Shown: positions 38,488 through 50,892, counted from the stretch's first letter. The stretch: 64,000 nt of DNA from Micromonospora alfalfae (GCF_022230925.1 NZ_JAKKFH010000001.1:248001-312000), one strand, 5' to 3'. Notes: a model not told the origin generated them from the sequence alone. Numbers and translations are program-made.

Positions 38488-39378
38488 GTGCGGCGAACAG
38501 TGGCGGTGTTGACGGGGCTCTGTCTCCTGGTCGTTGCCGCAGCTTGTGGTGAGCGGGGGCAGCCCTCGTCGGCCTCGCCAGCCTCACCGTCCGCGTCGAG
38601 CGAACGGCCGGCGGCCGGTGACCACCAACTCACGGTGCGCCACAACGGACGCGACCGCACCTACCTGCTGCACGCCCCACCGGGGTACGACCCGGGCAGA
38701 GCCTCCGCGCTGGTCGTCGCGCTGCACTTCTATCCCGGCCTCGGATCCTCGGTGCGGGAGTTGGCGGGCCTGGAGGCCAGAGCCGACACTGACAACGTGC
38801 TGGTCGCCTACCCCGACGGGCAGGGAGGCGGCTTCAACGCGCTGATCTGCTGCGGCAGCGAGGACGACGTCGGCTTCCTCAACGCCCTCACCGATCATCT
38901 GGTGCAGACCTGGCACGCGGACCCGAACAGGGTGTTCCTCACCGGCATCTCGAACGGCGGCGACATGAGCTTCCGGGCGGCGGTGGAGAGCACCGGCAGG
39001 TACGCCGCGATCGGGGTGGTCAGCGGTGGTTACAGCGGAAACCTGACCACCGCCGACAGTTACGTGCCGAAGAGCCCGGTCTCCGTGATCACCTTCATCG
39101 GCGGCCAGGACCGCTACGCCTCGACCTTCCAGGCCGGCGTGCGGACCTGGCAGCAGCGGCTCGGCTGCCGGTCGAGCCCGAAGGCGTCCGGGGTGCCGGG
39201 CGTGACGCACACGGTGGCGGGCTGCGCGGACGGCAGCGAGGTCAGCGTCTACACGATCGCCGACATGGGTCACAGTTGGCCGGGAGCGACGTCGGGCCAA
39301 CTCGCCGCGTCCTCCGCAGGGCTGTCCGCCACCGACCTGATGTGGGAGTTCTTCGCCGCCCACCCCCGCAGGGCCTGA
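38488..39378 (+). CDS. Exported lipoprotein esterase, PHB-depolymerase/LpqC-like
   Basis: A 296-residue protein with a lipobox-type signal peptide (VLTGLCLLVVAAAC, Cys near 21) and an alpha/beta-hydrolase domain resembling feruloyl esterases, LpqC and PHB depolymerases. The nucleophile elbow is GISNGGDMS; the His is in DMGHSWPGA near the C-terminus. Two cysteine pairs (LICCGSED and later) may form disulfides. The GTG at 38488 follows a G-rich ribosome site; the GTG at 38479 is an alternative. It is divergent from the ArsR-like gene, so that regulator may control it. Confidence 0.83.
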   Translation: MRRTVAVLTGLCLLVVAAACGERGQPSSASPASPSASSERPAAGDHQLTVRHNGRDRTYLLHAPPGYDPGRASALVVALHFYPGLGSSVRELAGLEARADTDNVLVAYPDGQGGGFNALICCGSEDDVGFLNALTDHLVQTWHADPNRVFLTGISNGGDMSFRAAVESTGRYAAIGVVSGGYSGNLTTADSYVPKSPVSVITFIGGQDRYASTFQAGVRTWQQRLGCRSSPKASGVPGVTHTVAGCADGSEVSVYTIADMGHSWPGATSGQLAASSAGLSATDLMWEFFAAHPRRA

Positions 39379-39379
39379 C

Positions 39380-39916
39380 CTAGAGGCGCAGCAGCATCCG
39401 GGTGTTGCCCAGCGTGTTCGGCTTGACCCGCTCCAGGTCCAGGAATTCCGCGACACCCTCGTCGTACGAGCGCAGCAGCTGCTCGTAGACCGGCTGCGGC
39501 ACCGGAGCGCCGTCGATCTCCCGGAAACCGAACGAGCCGAAGAACCGGGTCTCGAAGGTGAGCACGAAGATCCGCGCCACGCCCAACTCCCGGGCCGCGT
39601 CGATCAGCTCAGCGACCAGCCGGTGACCGATGCGCCGGCCCCGGCAGGACGGGTCCACCGCCACAGTGCGGATCTCGGCCAGGTCCTCCCACATGACGTG
39701 CAGCGCGCCACAGCCCACCACGACGTCGTCCTCGGCCCGGACCGCGACCCGGAACTCCTGCACGTCCTCGAAGAGGGTGACGGTGGCCTTGCTCAGCAGC
39801 CGCCGGTCGTCGGTGTAGGTGTCGACGAGTCGTCGGATGCCCCGCACGTCCCCGGTGCGGGCCCGCCGTACCAGGATCTGACTCTCGGGTGCCTCGGACC
39901 CGGCCTGCGTGCTCAT
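39380..39916 (-). CDS. argA: Amino-acid N-acetyltransferase (N-acetylglutamate synthase, ArgA)
   Basis: A 178-residue GNAT protein that acetylates glutamate, the first step of arginine synthesis. It closely resembles M. tuberculosis Rv2747: VRRARTGDVRGIRRLVDTY, VVGCGALHVMWEDLAEIRTVAVDP, the acetyl-CoA loop RGRRIGHRLV, FVLTFETRFFGSFGF and VAEFLDLERVKPNTLGNTRMLL. It lacks the amino-acid kinase domain of E. coli ArgA. The ATG overlaps the DUF501 stop by 4 bp (ATGA), so translation is coupled. In mycobacteria argA lies elsewhere. Confidence 0.9.
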   Translation of the reverse strand: MSTQAGSEAPESQILVRRARTGDVRGIRRLVDTYTDDRRLLSKATVTLFEDVQEFRVAVRAEDDVVVGCGALHVMWEDLAEIRTVAVDPSCRGRRIGHRLVAELIDAARELGVARIFVLTFETRFFGSFGFREIDGAPVPQPVYEQLLRSYDEGVAEFLDLERVKPNTLGNTRMLLRL

Positions 39917-40479
39917 TCGGCCGCCGGCACGTCCACGCACGGCCCCGCCGACCACCAGGGCTCGACCAGGCCCAACGTCTCGTCGCCGAGCGGGTTCACC
40001 CCGGGGCCTGCGCCCAACGCGTGGCCCAGGTGCACGTGCAGGCACTTCACCCGGCCCGGCATCCCACCGGCCGAGATGCCGGCGATCTCCGGCACCTCGC
40101 CGATCGCCTCCCGGCGGGTGAGGTAGTCCTCGTGCGCGGCACGGTAGTGGGCGGCCAACTCCGGATCCGTCGCCAGCCGGTCCGCCATCTCCTTCATCAG
40201 CCCCGCCGACTCCAGTCGGCTGCACGCGGCGGTGGCCCGGGGGCAGGTCAGGTAGTAGAGCGTCGGGAACGGGGTGCCGTCGGCGAGGCGGGGGGTCGTC
40301 TCCACCACGTCGGGAAGGCCACACGGGCACCGGTGGGCCACCGCGCGGGTGCCCCGGGGCGTCCGGCCGAGCTGCGCTGCCACAGCGGCCAGGTCGGCCT
40401 CGGTGGCCGGTTCGCGCTGCGGCAGGGAAACGGAATCCGCCGCCGGCTCCGACGGTGGTACGACAGTCACGGTGCCCAT
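39913..40479 (-). CDS. DUF501 family protein
   Basis: A 188-residue soluble protein with the DUF501 signature: cysteines in AHRCPCGLPDVVET, LTCPRA and KCLHVHLGH, with the central FPTLYYLTCP strand. The Cys/His pattern suggests a metal site, though none is proven. The family is confined to actinobacteria and always lies between divIC/ftsB and ppx. The ATG at 40479 follows AGGAG. The neighbouring genes and order support the call. Confidence 0.9.
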   Translation of the reverse strand: MGTVTVVPPSEPAADSVSLPQREPATEADLAAVAAQLGRTPRGTRAVAHRCPCGLPDVVETTPRLADGTPFPTLYYLTCPRATAACSRLESAGLMKEMADRLATDPELAAHYRAAHEDYLTRREAIGEVPEIAGISAGGMPGRVKCLHVHLGHALGAGPGVNPLGDETLGLVEPWWSAGPCVDVPAAE

Positions 40480-40504
40480 CTCTCCTGGTGTGCTGGTCGG
40501 TGGA

Positions 40505-41143
40505 TCACTGGCCCGGCTGCTGGCTGTCCGCCGCCCGCACGCTGGACCAGAGCGTGTCGTACCAGGTCACCGGCCCGGCTGGCGGGGCCGAACCGGCCGA
40601 CTTCCCGGCGTCGCGGGCGGCGCCCTCCGGGTCGTGCAGCACCACCATCATCTTCTCGCCGGGCCGGCCCATGAAGAACCGTTCCCGAGCCTGCGTCTTG
40701 ATGTACTCGGGGTCCTTCCAGTTGGCGGCCTCGGCGGCGAGCTTGGCGATCTCCCGCTCCTGCACCGCCTGGGCCGCCTCCATCCGCTCGATGTCGGCCT
40801 GCTGGTCCAGGTAGACCCGGACCGGATAGGTGTAGGCCAGAGCGAGCGCGATCAGGACAGCGAACAGCACTGTGGCCCGGCCGGTGAAGCGACGGGGGTG
40901 GGGTGCGGCGAGCCGCTTCACCGCACCAGCGGCAGCGGTACGCCGCGCGGCGGCCGGACGATTCGCGGAGCGAACGCCTTCGGCGCCACGGGTAGCACCC
41001 GGCGCGCGACCGGCGGCACGCGGCTCGGCGCGTACGCCGGCCTCCCGGACCGACCCCCGCGTGGCGCGCCCACCGCCCGGCCGACCGGACTGACCCGACC
41101 GGCGGGCGGGACGCTGACCACCCGGTGTGCGGCGCTGCTGCAT
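40505..41143 (-). CDS. FtsB/DivIC-like septum formation initiator
   Basis: A 212-residue bitopic cell-division protein. A long basic, Pro/Gly/Arg-rich cytoplasmic tail (about residues 1-78) precedes one membrane helix (about 85-102, RATVLFAVLIALALAYTYPV) and a periplasmic coiled coil (YLDQQADIERMEAAQAVQEREIAKL). FtsB/DivIC work with FtsQ and FtsL to activate septal wall synthesis. The ATG at 41143 has GGGAGGGG about 8 nt upstream. It sits between eno and DUF501 as in mycobacteria. Confidence 0.88.
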   Translation of the reverse strand: MQQRRTPGGQRPARRSGQSGRPGGGRATRGSVREAGVRAEPRAAGRAPGATRGAEGVRSANRPAAARRTAAAGAVKRLAAPHPRRFTGRATVLFAVLIALALAYTYPVRVYLDQQADIERMEAAQAVQEREIAKLAAEAANWKDPEYIKTQARERFFMGRPGEKMMVVLHDPEGAARDAGKSAGSAPPAGPVTWYDTLWSSVRAADSQQPGQ

Positions 41144-41174
41144 CGTCACACCCCTCCCCCGAGGCTTTCGTGGC

Positions 41175-43487
<2,313 letters not shown>

Positions 43488-45107
43488 TCAGAGACCGAGC
43501 AGGGTGCGCAGGTGGCGCGGGGGCGGGCAGTCGTGGGCGAGCATCGCGTCGTGCCAGTCGCGGACCGACACCCCGTCCGGGCGGGCGGCGGCGATGTCGG
43601 CGACCTCGCTGTACCCGACGAAGTAGGTGGAGAGCTGGGTGGAGGTGAGCTGGGCGCGCCGCCACTTGCCGGCCGCCTCGCCCTCCTCCTGGAAGCCGCG
43701 CCCGGTCATCAACGCCATCGCCTCGGCCTCGGGCAGGTTCTCGGCGTGCACCAACTGGTCGAGCAGCGCGTTGATTGTCATCCGTAGTTGCATCTTGAGC
43801 TGCTGCAACCGCACCGGCAGACCGCCGAAGCCGAGGCCCGTCATCACCTCCTCCGCGTAGACCGCCCAGCCCTCGATGAACGGGCCGGACTCGGCCAGCG
43901 CGCGGACCCGTGTACCACCCACGTAGCGGCGGGCGTGGGCGAGCTGGAGGAAGTGCCCGGGCATCGCCTCGTGCACGGTGAGGTTGCGGATCATGTGGTC
44001 GTTGTATTCGCGGTAGAACGACTCCACCCGCTGCGCCGGCCAGTCCGAGGGGGTGGGCGCGATGCAGTAGAAGGTCGGCACGGCGGCGGTCTCCAGCGGG
44101 CCGGGCGCGTCGCAGTACGCCACAGCGACCCCCCGGGCGAACTCCGGCATCTCCTGGATCACACACCGGTCGTCGACAAGGGTGACCAGGTCGTGTGCGC
44201 GGACGAAGTCGGTCGCCTCGTCCAGTGTCACACCGGCCAGCTCGACGACCGTCGCGTCGTTCGGGTGCTCGGCGGCGAGCAGGTCCAACGCCCGACGTAC
44301 TGATGTGTCGTCGGCCGGGCCGCCGACCAGCTCGACGGCCGCCTTGCGGATCTCCGCGGTGACCCGGTCCAGGTTGGCCCAGGCGCGACGCTGGATCTCG
44401 GCGGCGCCCAACTCGGTGTCGAGGGTGTGCCAGAGCCGGGCCTCCCAGCGGCGCCGGCCCAGTCGCGGGTCACGGCCGGGGCCGGCGTCGGCGGCCAGGC
44501 CGACGCGCAGCCAGGCGACGAACTCGTCCAGCGCGGCGATCGCGGCGGTGGCCGCCGGTTCGACCCGGCCCAGGTGGCCCGGCGCCTGGGCGAGCAACGC
44601 CGGCAGCTCGTCGCGGATCAGCGCGGCAGTGCCGGTGAACTGCCCGACCGCCGTCTCCGCGTGGATGCGCGGCATGTCCCGCAGCGTCGCGCGGGCGGTG
44701 GCGAGGGCGTCCGGTACGGCGGCGAGCCGCCCGGCCAGTTGGGTCAGCCGCACGTCCGCGGGGGCGTACGGGCGGGCCAGCAGCGGGTGCAGCAGCGGGC
44801 CGGGGTTGTGCCGCAGCGGATCCCACTCGTGCGACCGGATCTCGGTCAGCTCGAACAGCTCCCGGTCCACGAATGAGGTGAGCAGCGCGTGGTCGACCTG
44901 CTCGTCGACGTCGAGCGAGTCCGGGTCCAGTTCGGACAGTGCGTTGGCCGCGTCGGAGAGCATCGCCCGATCGGCGGTCAACCCGTCGGCGGACAGGTCC
45001 GGCAGGCGGTCGTCGAAGCGGTGGTCGCCGGCGGCGGTGGCAACCCCCGGCCGCGACTCCAGTAAAGCCTCGACAACCCGCTCAGCCAGCACCCCAAACG
45101 CTTCCAC
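43488..45107 (-). CDS. DUF885 family metallopeptidase-like protein
   Basis: A 539-residue, mostly helical protein with HEAMPGHFLQLAH (about residue 379), an HExxGH-type zinc motif, and ESGPFIEGWAVYAEEVM, which supplies the third ligand. It resembles M32-like carboxypeptidases and DUF885. Its substrate is unknown. The GTG at 45107 has a TAGGGT box 6 nt upstream and no ribosome site. Codon 15 is TTA, the only in-frame TTA I found in the window, so expression may depend on the UAA tRNA-Leu at 24.3 kb. It lies between mazG and eno. Confidence 0.85.
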   Translation of the reverse strand: MEAFGVLAERVVEALLESRPGVATAAGDHRFDDRLPDLSADGLTADRAMLSDAANALSELDPDSLDVDEQVDHALLTSFVDRELFELTEIRSHEWDPLRHNPGPLLHPLLARPYAPADVRLTQLAGRLAAVPDALATARATLRDMPRIHAETAVGQFTGTAALIRDELPALLAQAPGHLGRVEPAATAAIAALDEFVAWLRVGLAADAGPGRDPRLGRRRWEARLWHTLDTELGAAEIQRRAWANLDRVTAEIRKAAVELVGGPADDTSVRRALDLLAAEHPNDATVVELAGVTLDEATDFVRAHDLVTLVDDRCVIQEMPEFARGVAVAYCDAPGPLETAAVPTFYCIAPTPSDWPAQRVESFYREYNDHMIRNLTVHEAMPGHFLQLAHARRYVGGTRVRALAESGPFIEGWAVYAEEVMTGLGFGGLPVRLQQLKMQLRMTINALLDQLVHAENLPEAEAMALMTGRGFQEEGEAAGKWRRAQLTSTQLSTYFVGYSEVADIAAARPDGVSVRDWHDAMLAHDCPPPRHLRTLLGL

Positions 45108-45113
45108 CGCCCC

Positions 45114-45119
45114 ACCCTA
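45114..45119 (-). promoter_or_regulatory. -10 box (TAGGGT) of a leaderless DUF885 promoter
   Basis: TAGGGT lies 6 nt before the GTG at 45107. Confidence 0.55.
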
Positions 45120-45161
45120 CCGACCGCCGCACGCTCCGCCGCCGGTTTCACCCACCCCGTC

Positions 45162-45216
45162 GATCATGAAGTTATTGCCATCCGCCTCGGCGTGTCGGAG
45201 CAATAACTTCATGATC
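45162..45216. repeat. Intergenic palindrome, family B (copy 1)
   Basis: Perfect 17-bp arms (GATCATGAAGTTATTGC at 45162-45178 and complement at 45200-45216), loop of 21 nt. The right arm supplies the TGA stop of mazG. It aligns with the palindrome at 62.5 kb, including the loop when one copy is reversed. It probably also terminates mazG. Confidence 0.8.
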
Positions 45217-46207
45217 ACCGTGGGCTGGCGGGTGGGGGTGGGGGTTCGGCTTGGCGGATGGTTTCGGCGTGGGCGAGGGTGGTGCGGCGGAGAGCCGCTT
45301 CTGGGTCTGTGCCCGCCTCGCGGGCGGCGGCCACCCTTGCCAGGAGATCGGCGCCCAGCCTTGCCTCGGCGTCGGTCTGGTCGTCGGCCGACGGGAGTGG
45401 GACGTTGACGCCAGTGCGGGCGGCCCGGTCCAGGATCTGCGTTGCCAGGGCCAGCGCGGGCTGACTCAGTGCCACGCCGTCCAACGCCGAGTGCCGTGCC
45501 TTCTCCGCGCGCTTGATCCGCTCCCAGTTCTCGGTGATCTCCTCCAGGGTGCCCACCTCAGCACCGGCGAAGACGTGCGGATTACGCCTGATCATCTTGT
45601 CGACCAGACCACCGGCCACGTCGTCGATCGTCCACCGCTCGTCCTCGGGCAACTCCTCGGCGAGCCGCGCGTGCAGCACCACCTGCAACAACACGTCGCC
45701 CAACTCCTCGCGCAGCGCGTCGGTGTCGTCGGCGCAGATCGCGTCGTACGCCTCGTAGCTCTCCTCCAGCAGATAACCGGCGAGGCTGCGGTGCGTCTGC
45801 GCCCGCTTCCACGGGTCGCCACCTGGAGAGGCCAGTCGATCCAGCACGGCCACGGCGTCGAGCAGCCTGGCACCCGGCGGATCCCACGAGCCGTACATCA
45901 ACTCCATCTCGGCCAACCCCGGCTGCCGGGCCAACCGCAGACCCAACTCCCGGGCCAGCGTCTCGTCACCCGCCGGACCGGCCAGCCACACCACAGTGCC
46001 GTGCGTCGCCACCGCGTCCAGCAACGGCTGCGTCGCCGGGCCGTCCACCACTGTGACCTCGGCGCCCGCCTGGCGCACGGCCGTGGTCAACTCGCTGTCC
46101 GCGCCGGTCAACACCGGGTGCTGGCGTACGACGTCCCAGGCGGCGGCCGTCAACAGGCCGGCGGGCAACCGGGGTGAGGTGACCAGGAGGACGATCCGTG
46201 CGGTCAT
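45215..46207 (-). CDS. mazG: MazG nucleoside triphosphate pyrophosphohydrolase
   Basis: Hydrolyses (d)NTPs to monophosphate and pyrophosphate, cleaning the nucleotide pool. The 330-residue protein has an N-terminal domain of about 110 residues typical of actinobacterial MazG, then the all-alpha catalytic domain with EESYEAYDAI and EELGDVLLQVVLH (the EExxE and ExxD metal ligands), and a second weaker repeat. The ATG at 46207 lies 2 bp from the SurA-like stop, so they are co-transcribed. Its last codon lies in a conserved palindrome. Order as Rv1021. Confidence 0.92.
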   Translation of the reverse strand: MTARIVLLVTSPRLPAGLLTAAAWDVVRQHPVLTGADSELTTAVRQAGAEVTVVDGPATQPLLDAVATHGTVVWLAGPAGDETLARELGLRLARQPGLAEMELMYGSWDPPGARLLDAVAVLDRLASPGGDPWKRAQTHRSLAGYLLEESYEAYDAICADDTDALREELGDVLLQVVLHARLAEELPEDERWTIDDVAGGLVDKMIRRNPHVFAGAEVGTLEEITENWERIKRAEKARHSALDGVALSQPALALATQILDRAARTGVNVPLPSADDQTDAEARLGADLLARVAAAREAGTDPEAALRRTTLAHAETIRQAEPPPPPASPR

Positions 46208-46209
46208 GC

Positions 46210-46962
46210 TCAGCTGGCCGTGCCCTCGGCCTCCGGCGTCCCGGTCGGCCCCTCCGGGGTGGAGATGTCGGTGACCGCGTCGGAGCCCGGCTCACCCAAT
46301 GGCACGCTCACCGCGGGTGCGTCACCGGCGAAGCTGAGCAGCGGGAACTCAAGCGGACGGTATCGAGGGCTGACCGTGACGTCGTAACGACCGACCGCCT
46401 CGGCCAGGATCCTCTTGGTCGCCAGCGCGCCGCGTAGCTGCTCGCCGTCGAGCTGCTGGGCGGCCTCCGCATCGGTCACCTCAGCGGGGATCTTGCCGGC
46501 CGCACGCCCGGCGGCGATCACGTCGGCGATCTCCTCCTTGCTCGGCTCGACCGGCTCGGCCGGCAACCCGGACAGGCAGGTGAAGAGCTTCGCCACCTCC
46601 CGCACGTGCCCGGTCTCCGGGTCGAGACCGAGCTGCTGGGCGGCCTGGTCGGCCGCCACCTGGCCGCGCGGCTGGTAGTTCTTCTCGGCGGAGAGCTTCT
46701 CGCACACCTTCGTCAGCACCATGGTCCGCACCACGTCGGCCACCTTGGGCACTGTCGGTTGCGGCGCCGCGGGCTGCCCACTGGCGGATGACTCCGGGCC
46801 CGGGTTCTTCGTCCGCAGGTCCTGCATCGCGGTGGTGACCTGAACGTCGGTGATGCGCTGGTCACCGACGTAAGCGGCGATACCAGGCTCAGCACGGCAA
46901 CCGGAGAGGGCGACGAGGCCGAGCGCCACAGTGGCGACGGCGGCAAGACGGCGAGCACGCAT
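46210..46962 (-). CDS. SurA N-domain-like lipoprotein
   Basis: A 250-residue lipoprotein: signal peptide with lipobox (VALGLVALSGC, Cys near 22) followed by a SurA-like helical domain (YVGDQRITDVQVTTAMQDL and later REVAKLF, PSKEEIADVIA). This is the position and type of M. tuberculosis LpqU (Rv1022) region proteins, though I cannot confirm orthology. A folding-chaperone role outside the membrane is plausible. The ATG at 46962 follows GAGAG; an upstream GTG at 46971 is an alternative. It lies between mfd and mazG. Confidence 0.8.
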   Translation of the reverse strand: MRARRLAAVATVALGLVALSGCRAEPGIAAYVGDQRITDVQVTTAMQDLRTKNPGPESSASGQPAAPQPTVPKVADVVRTMVLTKVCEKLSAEKNYQPRGQVAADQAAQQLGLDPETGHVREVAKLFTCLSGLPAEPVEPSKEEIADVIAAGRAAGKIPAEVTDAEAAQQLDGEQLRGALATKRILAEAVGRYDVTVSPRYRPLEFPLLSFAGDAPAVSVPLGEPGSDAVTDISTPEGPTGTPEAEGTAS

Positions 46963-47026
46963 AGCCGTCACTCTCTCACGCCGTCACCCGGGGTTGTGAC
47001 ACCCCCCACCTTCGGGCATACCCGTA

Positions 47027-47056
47027 CCAGGGACGGCGTCGACGCGCCGTCCCTGG
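47027..47056 (-). terminator. Hairpin after mfd
   Basis: Perfect 12-bp stem (CCAGGGACGGCG and complement) with a 6-nt loop, about 45 bp beyond the mfd stop. Confidence 0.75.
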
Positions 47057-47063
47057 TCGAGAG

Positions 47064-47117
47064 CACACCGCCGGCTCAGGCGCTCGCGGCCACACCGCCG
47101 GCTCAGGCGCTCGCGGC
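47064..47117. repeat. 27-bp tandem duplication at the mfd 3' end
   Basis: Two identical 27-bp copies (47064-47090 and 47091-47117) starting CACACCGCCGGCTCAGG. The right copy contains the mfd stop codon; the left copy repeats the same stop and coding end just outside the gene. Confidence 0.85.
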
Positions 47118-50100
47118 GACGGCGAGTGGGGCGGGAGCACCGAGCACATCGGAGAGCAGTTGCGCGCACCACTGAAGCAGCGCCTGGTCACGCAGCGGCT
47201 CGCCGCCGATCCGACGGGTGGTCGGTCGGGGCACGCTGACCTGGTCGGTGGCCTGCTTGTAGACGGCATCCGGGTGGTAGCGCTTGAGCCGCAACTGCTT
47301 CGAGTCCGGTAGCGGCAGCGGACCGAACCGTACGTGCTTGCCTTGCATCGACACGTCGCTCAGGCCGTAGCGGCGGGCCAGCAGACGGAACCGGGCCACC
47401 TCCACCAGGTTCTGCACCGGGGCGGGCGGCTCGCCGTACCGGTCGGTCATCTCGGCGATCACCTCGCCCAGCCGCTCCTCGTCGCGCGCCTCGGCGAGCT
47501 TGCGGTACATCTCCAGGCGCAGCCGCTCCACGCTCACATAGTCGTGCGGCAGGTGCGCGTCGACCGGCAGGTCGATCTTGACGTCGGTCTCCTCCTCCGG
47601 CCGCTCACCCTTGAACGCGGAGACCGCCTCGCCGACCATCCGCACGTACAGGTCGAAACCGACGCCCTCGATGTGCCCGGACTGCTCGCCACCGAGCAGG
47701 TTGCCGGCGCCCCGGATCTCCAGGTCCTTCATCGCCACGTACATGCCGGCACCCAACTCGGTGTGCTGGGCGATGGTCGCCAACCGCTCGTGGGCGTGCT
47801 CGGTGAGCGGCTTCTCCGGCGGGTAGAGGAAGTAGGCGTACGCCCGCTCCCGGCCCCGGCCGACCCGGCCCCGGATCTGGTGCAACTGGGCCAGGCCGAG
47901 CAGGTCGGCCCGCTCCACGATCAGCGTGTTGGCGTTCGGGATGTCGATGCCCGACTCGACGATCGTGGTGCAGACCAGGACGTCGAACTCCTTCTCCCAG
48001 AAGCCGACCATGACCTTCTCCAGGGCGTCCTCGCCCATCTGGCCGTGCGCCACAGCGACCCGCGCCTCGGGCACCAGCTCCCGCAGCCGCCGTGCCGCCC
48101 GGTCGATCGACTCGACCCGGTTGTGCAGGTAGAAGACCTGCCCGTCGCGGAGCAGCTCACGGTGGATGGACGCGGCCACCTGACGGTCGTCCTGCGCGCC
48201 GACGAAGGTGAGCACCGGGTGCCGCTCCTCCGGTGGGGTGGCGATGGTGGACATCTCCCGGATGCCGGTGATCGCCATCTCCAGGGTGCGCGGGATCGGG
48301 GTGGCCGACATGCTGAGCACGTCGACCGACGCGCGCAGCGTCTTCAGGTGTTCCTTGTGCTCGACACCGAAGCGCTGCTCCTCGTCGACGATCACCAGAC
48401 CCAGCTGCTTGAAGCGGGTCGCCGTCTGCAACAGCCGGTGCGTACCGATGACGATGTCGACGGTGCCGTCGGCGACCATCTCCAGCGTCCGCTCGGTCTC
48501 CTTCGCCGTCTGGAACCGGGACAGCTGCCGGATCTGGACCGGGAACTGGCTCATCCGCTCGGCGAACGTGTTGTAGTGCTGCTGAACCAGCAGGGTGGTC
48601 GGCACCAGCACCGCCACCTGCTTGCCGTCCTGTACCGCCTTGAACGCCGCCCGGACCGCGATCTCGGTCTTGCCGTAGCCGACGTCACCGCAGATCAGCC
48701 GGTCCATCGGGACGGTCTGCTCCATGTCCCGCTTGACCTCGTCGATAGCGGCGAGCTGGTCCGGCGTCTCCTGCCAGGGGAAGGCGTCCTCCAGCTCCCG
48801 CTGCCACGGGGTGTCCGGGCCGAACGAGTGCCCCTTGGACGCCTTGCGGGCGGCGTAGAGCTGGATGAGCTGCGCGGCGATCTCCCGGACCGCCTTACGG
48901 GCCCGGGCCTTGGACTTCTGCCAGTCCGAGCCACCCATCTTGTGCAGGGTGGGCTGCTCGCCGCCCACGTAGCGGGAGAGCTGGTCGAGCTGGTCGGTCG
49001 GGACGAACAACCGGTCGCCGGGCTGGCCCCGCTTGCTGGCCGCGTACTCGATGACGAGGTATTCCCGGCTGGCGCCGTTGACGGTGCGCTGCACCAGCTC
49101 CACGTAGCGGCCGATGCCGTGCTGCTCGTGCACCACGAAGTCGCCGGCCTTGAGCTCCAGCGGGTCGATGGTGTTGCGCCGGCGGCTCGGCATCTTGCGC
49201 ATGTCCCGCGTCGAGGTGCCCCGACCGCCCGTCACGTCGTTGCCGGTGAGCAGCACGAAACGGGACGCCTCGTCGACGAACCCGCTGCTCAGCGCACCGC
49301 AGGTGACCACCAGCTCGCCGGGGACGGGCGCGGTCGGCACCTCCTCGACCAACCGGGCGCCCAGGCCGGCGTCGCGCAGCACCTCCACCGCCCGCTGGGC
49401 GGGGCCGTGCCCCTCGAAGACCAGCGCGATCGACCAACCCTCGCCGGCCCAACGCTTGAGGTCCTCGACCACCCGCGAGGTCTCGCCGTGGTAGAGCGGC
49501 GCCGGTTGGGCGGACAGGGTCACCGCGATGGCGTCGTCCGGAGTGACGGCGGCCTGCTCGGGCGCGTCCTCCCACGGCTGCCGAGTCTCGGCGGTCTCCC
49601 CCTCGACAAGGCCGAACGGGGACAGCGTCCACCACGGCTGGCCGAGCCTGCCCGCGGCGGCGCGTACCTCGCCGAGGGTGCGGAAGGCGGCGGCGCCAAC
49701 GTCCACCGGGGCCTGGCCGCCGACCGCGGCGGCGGCCCAGCTGGCCTGCAAGAACTCCTCCGACGTACGTACCAGGTCGTGCGCCCGCGTGCGGATCCGC
49801 TCCGGGTCGCAGAGCAGGACGTGGGTGCCGGCCGGCATGGCGTCCAGCAGCAGCTCCAGCGAGTCGGGGCCGACCAGCACCGGGGCCAGCGACTCCATCC
49901 CCTCCACCGGGATGCCCTCGGCCAGCTTGTCGAGGATCTCGGCCAGCTCGGGGTGCTGCTCGGCGAGCGCGGCGGCCCGGTCGCGGACCGCCGGGGTGAG
50001 CAGCAGCTCGCGGCAGGGCGGTGCCCAGAGCAGCGGAACCTGCTCGATGGTCCGCTGGTCGGCGACGGCGAAGGTGCGGATCTCCTCCACCTCGTCGCCC

Positions 50101-50735
50101 CAGAACTCGACACGCGACGGGTGCTCGTCGGTGGGCGGGAAGACGTCCAGGATGCCGCCACGCACCGCGAACTCGCCGCGCTTGGTGACCAGGTCGACCC
50201 TGGCGTAGGCCATGTCGATCAGCCGGCGGGCGACCTCTTCCAGGTCGGCCTCCTCGCCGGCGGCGAGCTGCACCGGCTCCAGATCGCCGAGCCCCTTGAG
50301 CTGCGGCTGGAGCAGGGAACGGACCGGGGCCACCACCACTCGCAGTGGCCCGGTGCCGCCGTGCGCGTCGGTCGCCTCCGGGTGCGCCAGCCGGCGCAGC
50401 ACTGCCAGCCGCCGGCCGACGGTGTCGGAGCGGGGGGACAGCCGCTCGTGCGGCAGCGTCTCCCAGGAGGGGAAGACCACCACCTGCTCGGCCGGCAGCA
50501 ACCCGCCCAGCGCGGCGGCGAGGTCGTCAGCCTCCCGGGTGGTGGCGGTCACCGCCAGCACCGGTCGCCCGGCGCCCTCGTTGTCGGCGGCGACCGCCGC
50601 GACGGCGAACGGGCGCAGGGCCGCCGGGGCGGTGATGTCGAGGCCGTCGACCTGGGCGGCACCGGAGCGCGCCAGGTCACGCGCCCGGGTCAGCCCGGGG
50701 TCGGCCAGGGCGGCGGTGAACAGACCGGTGAGCAA
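47103..50735 (-). CDS. mfd: Transcription-repair coupling factor Mfd
   Basis: A 1210-residue ATPase that removes RNA polymerase stalled at DNA lesions and recruits UvrA. Domains in order: UvrB-like N-terminus, RNA-polymerase interaction domain ([10 protein letters not shown] near residue 537), RecG-like helicase with Walker A GDVGYGKT (near 680), DEEQ box (near 784), SATPIPRT and motif [12 protein letters not shown], and a C-terminal regulatory domain. Length matches mycobacterial Mfd. The TTG at 50735 is chosen because AAAGG lies about 7 nt upstream; a GTG at 50762 would add nine residues. The next gene downstream is the SurA-like lipoprotein. Confidence 0.94.
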   Translation of the reverse strand: MLTGLFTAALADPGLTRARDLARSGAAQVDGLDITAPAALRPFAVAAVAADNEGAGRPVLAVTATTREADDLAAALGGLLPAEQVVVFPSWETLPHERLSPRSDTVGRRLAVLRRLAHPEATDAHGGTGPLRVVVAPVRSLLQPQLKGLGDLEPVQLAAGEEADLEEVARRLIDMAYARVDLVTKRGEFAVRGGILDVFPPTDEHPSRVEFWGDEVEEIRTFAVADQRTIEQVPLLWAPPCRELLLTPAVRDRAAALAEQHPELAEILDKLAEGIPVEGMESLAPVLVGPDSLELLLDAMPAGTHVLLCDPERIRTRAHDLVRTSEEFLQASWAAAAVGGQAPVDVGAAAFRTLGEVRAAAGRLGQPWWTLSPFGLVEGETAETRQPWEDAPEQAAVTPDDAIAVTLSAQPAPLYHGETSRVVEDLKRWAGEGWSIALVFEGHGPAQRAVEVLRDAGLGARLVEEVPTAPVPGELVVTCGALSSGFVDEASRFVLLTGNDVTGGRGTSTRDMRKMPSRRRNTIDPLELKAGDFVVHEQHGIGRYVELVQRTVNGASREYLVIEYAASKRGQPGDRLFVPTDQLDQLSRYVGGEQPTLHKMGGSDWQKSKARARKAVREIAAQLIQLYAARKASKGHSFGPDTPWQRELEDAFPWQETPDQLAAIDEVKRDMEQTVPMDRLICGDVGYGKTEIAVRAAFKAVQDGKQVAVLVPTTLLVQQHYNTFAERMSQFPVQIRQLSRFQTAKETERTLEMVADGTVDIVIGTHRLLQTATRFKQLGLVIVDEEQRFGVEHKEHLKTLRASVDVLSMSATPIPRTLEMAITGIREMSTIATPPEERHPVLTFVGAQDDRQVAASIHRELLRDGQVFYLHNRVESIDRAARRLRELVPEARVAVAHGQMGEDALEKVMVGFWEKEFDVLVCTTIVESGIDIPNANTLIVERADLLGLAQLHQIRGRVGRGRERAYAYFLYPPEKPLTEHAHERLATIAQHTELGAGMYVAMKDLEIRGAGNLLGGEQSGHIEGVGFDLYVRMVGEAVSAFKGERPEEETDVKIDLPVDAHLPHDYVSVERLRLEMYRKLAEARDEERLGEVIAEMTDRYGEPPAPVQNLVEVARFRLLARRYGLSDVSMQGKHVRFGPLPLPDSKQLRLKRYHPDAVYKQATDQVSVPRPTTRRIGGEPLRDQALLQWCAQLLSDVLGAPAPLAVAASA

Positions 50736-50892
50736 GGGAAACCTTTCGGGGAGTCGACGCACACGACGGCGGCCCCTCGTCCAGCCGGACGGGGGGGCGC
50801 GACAACAAGCCTAGCCCCGTCGACCGACAGCCACCCCCTTCCGCCCAGGTCCGCGCCGCGCGCCGTGTCCCCGCAGGCCACCCCTCGTTCCA

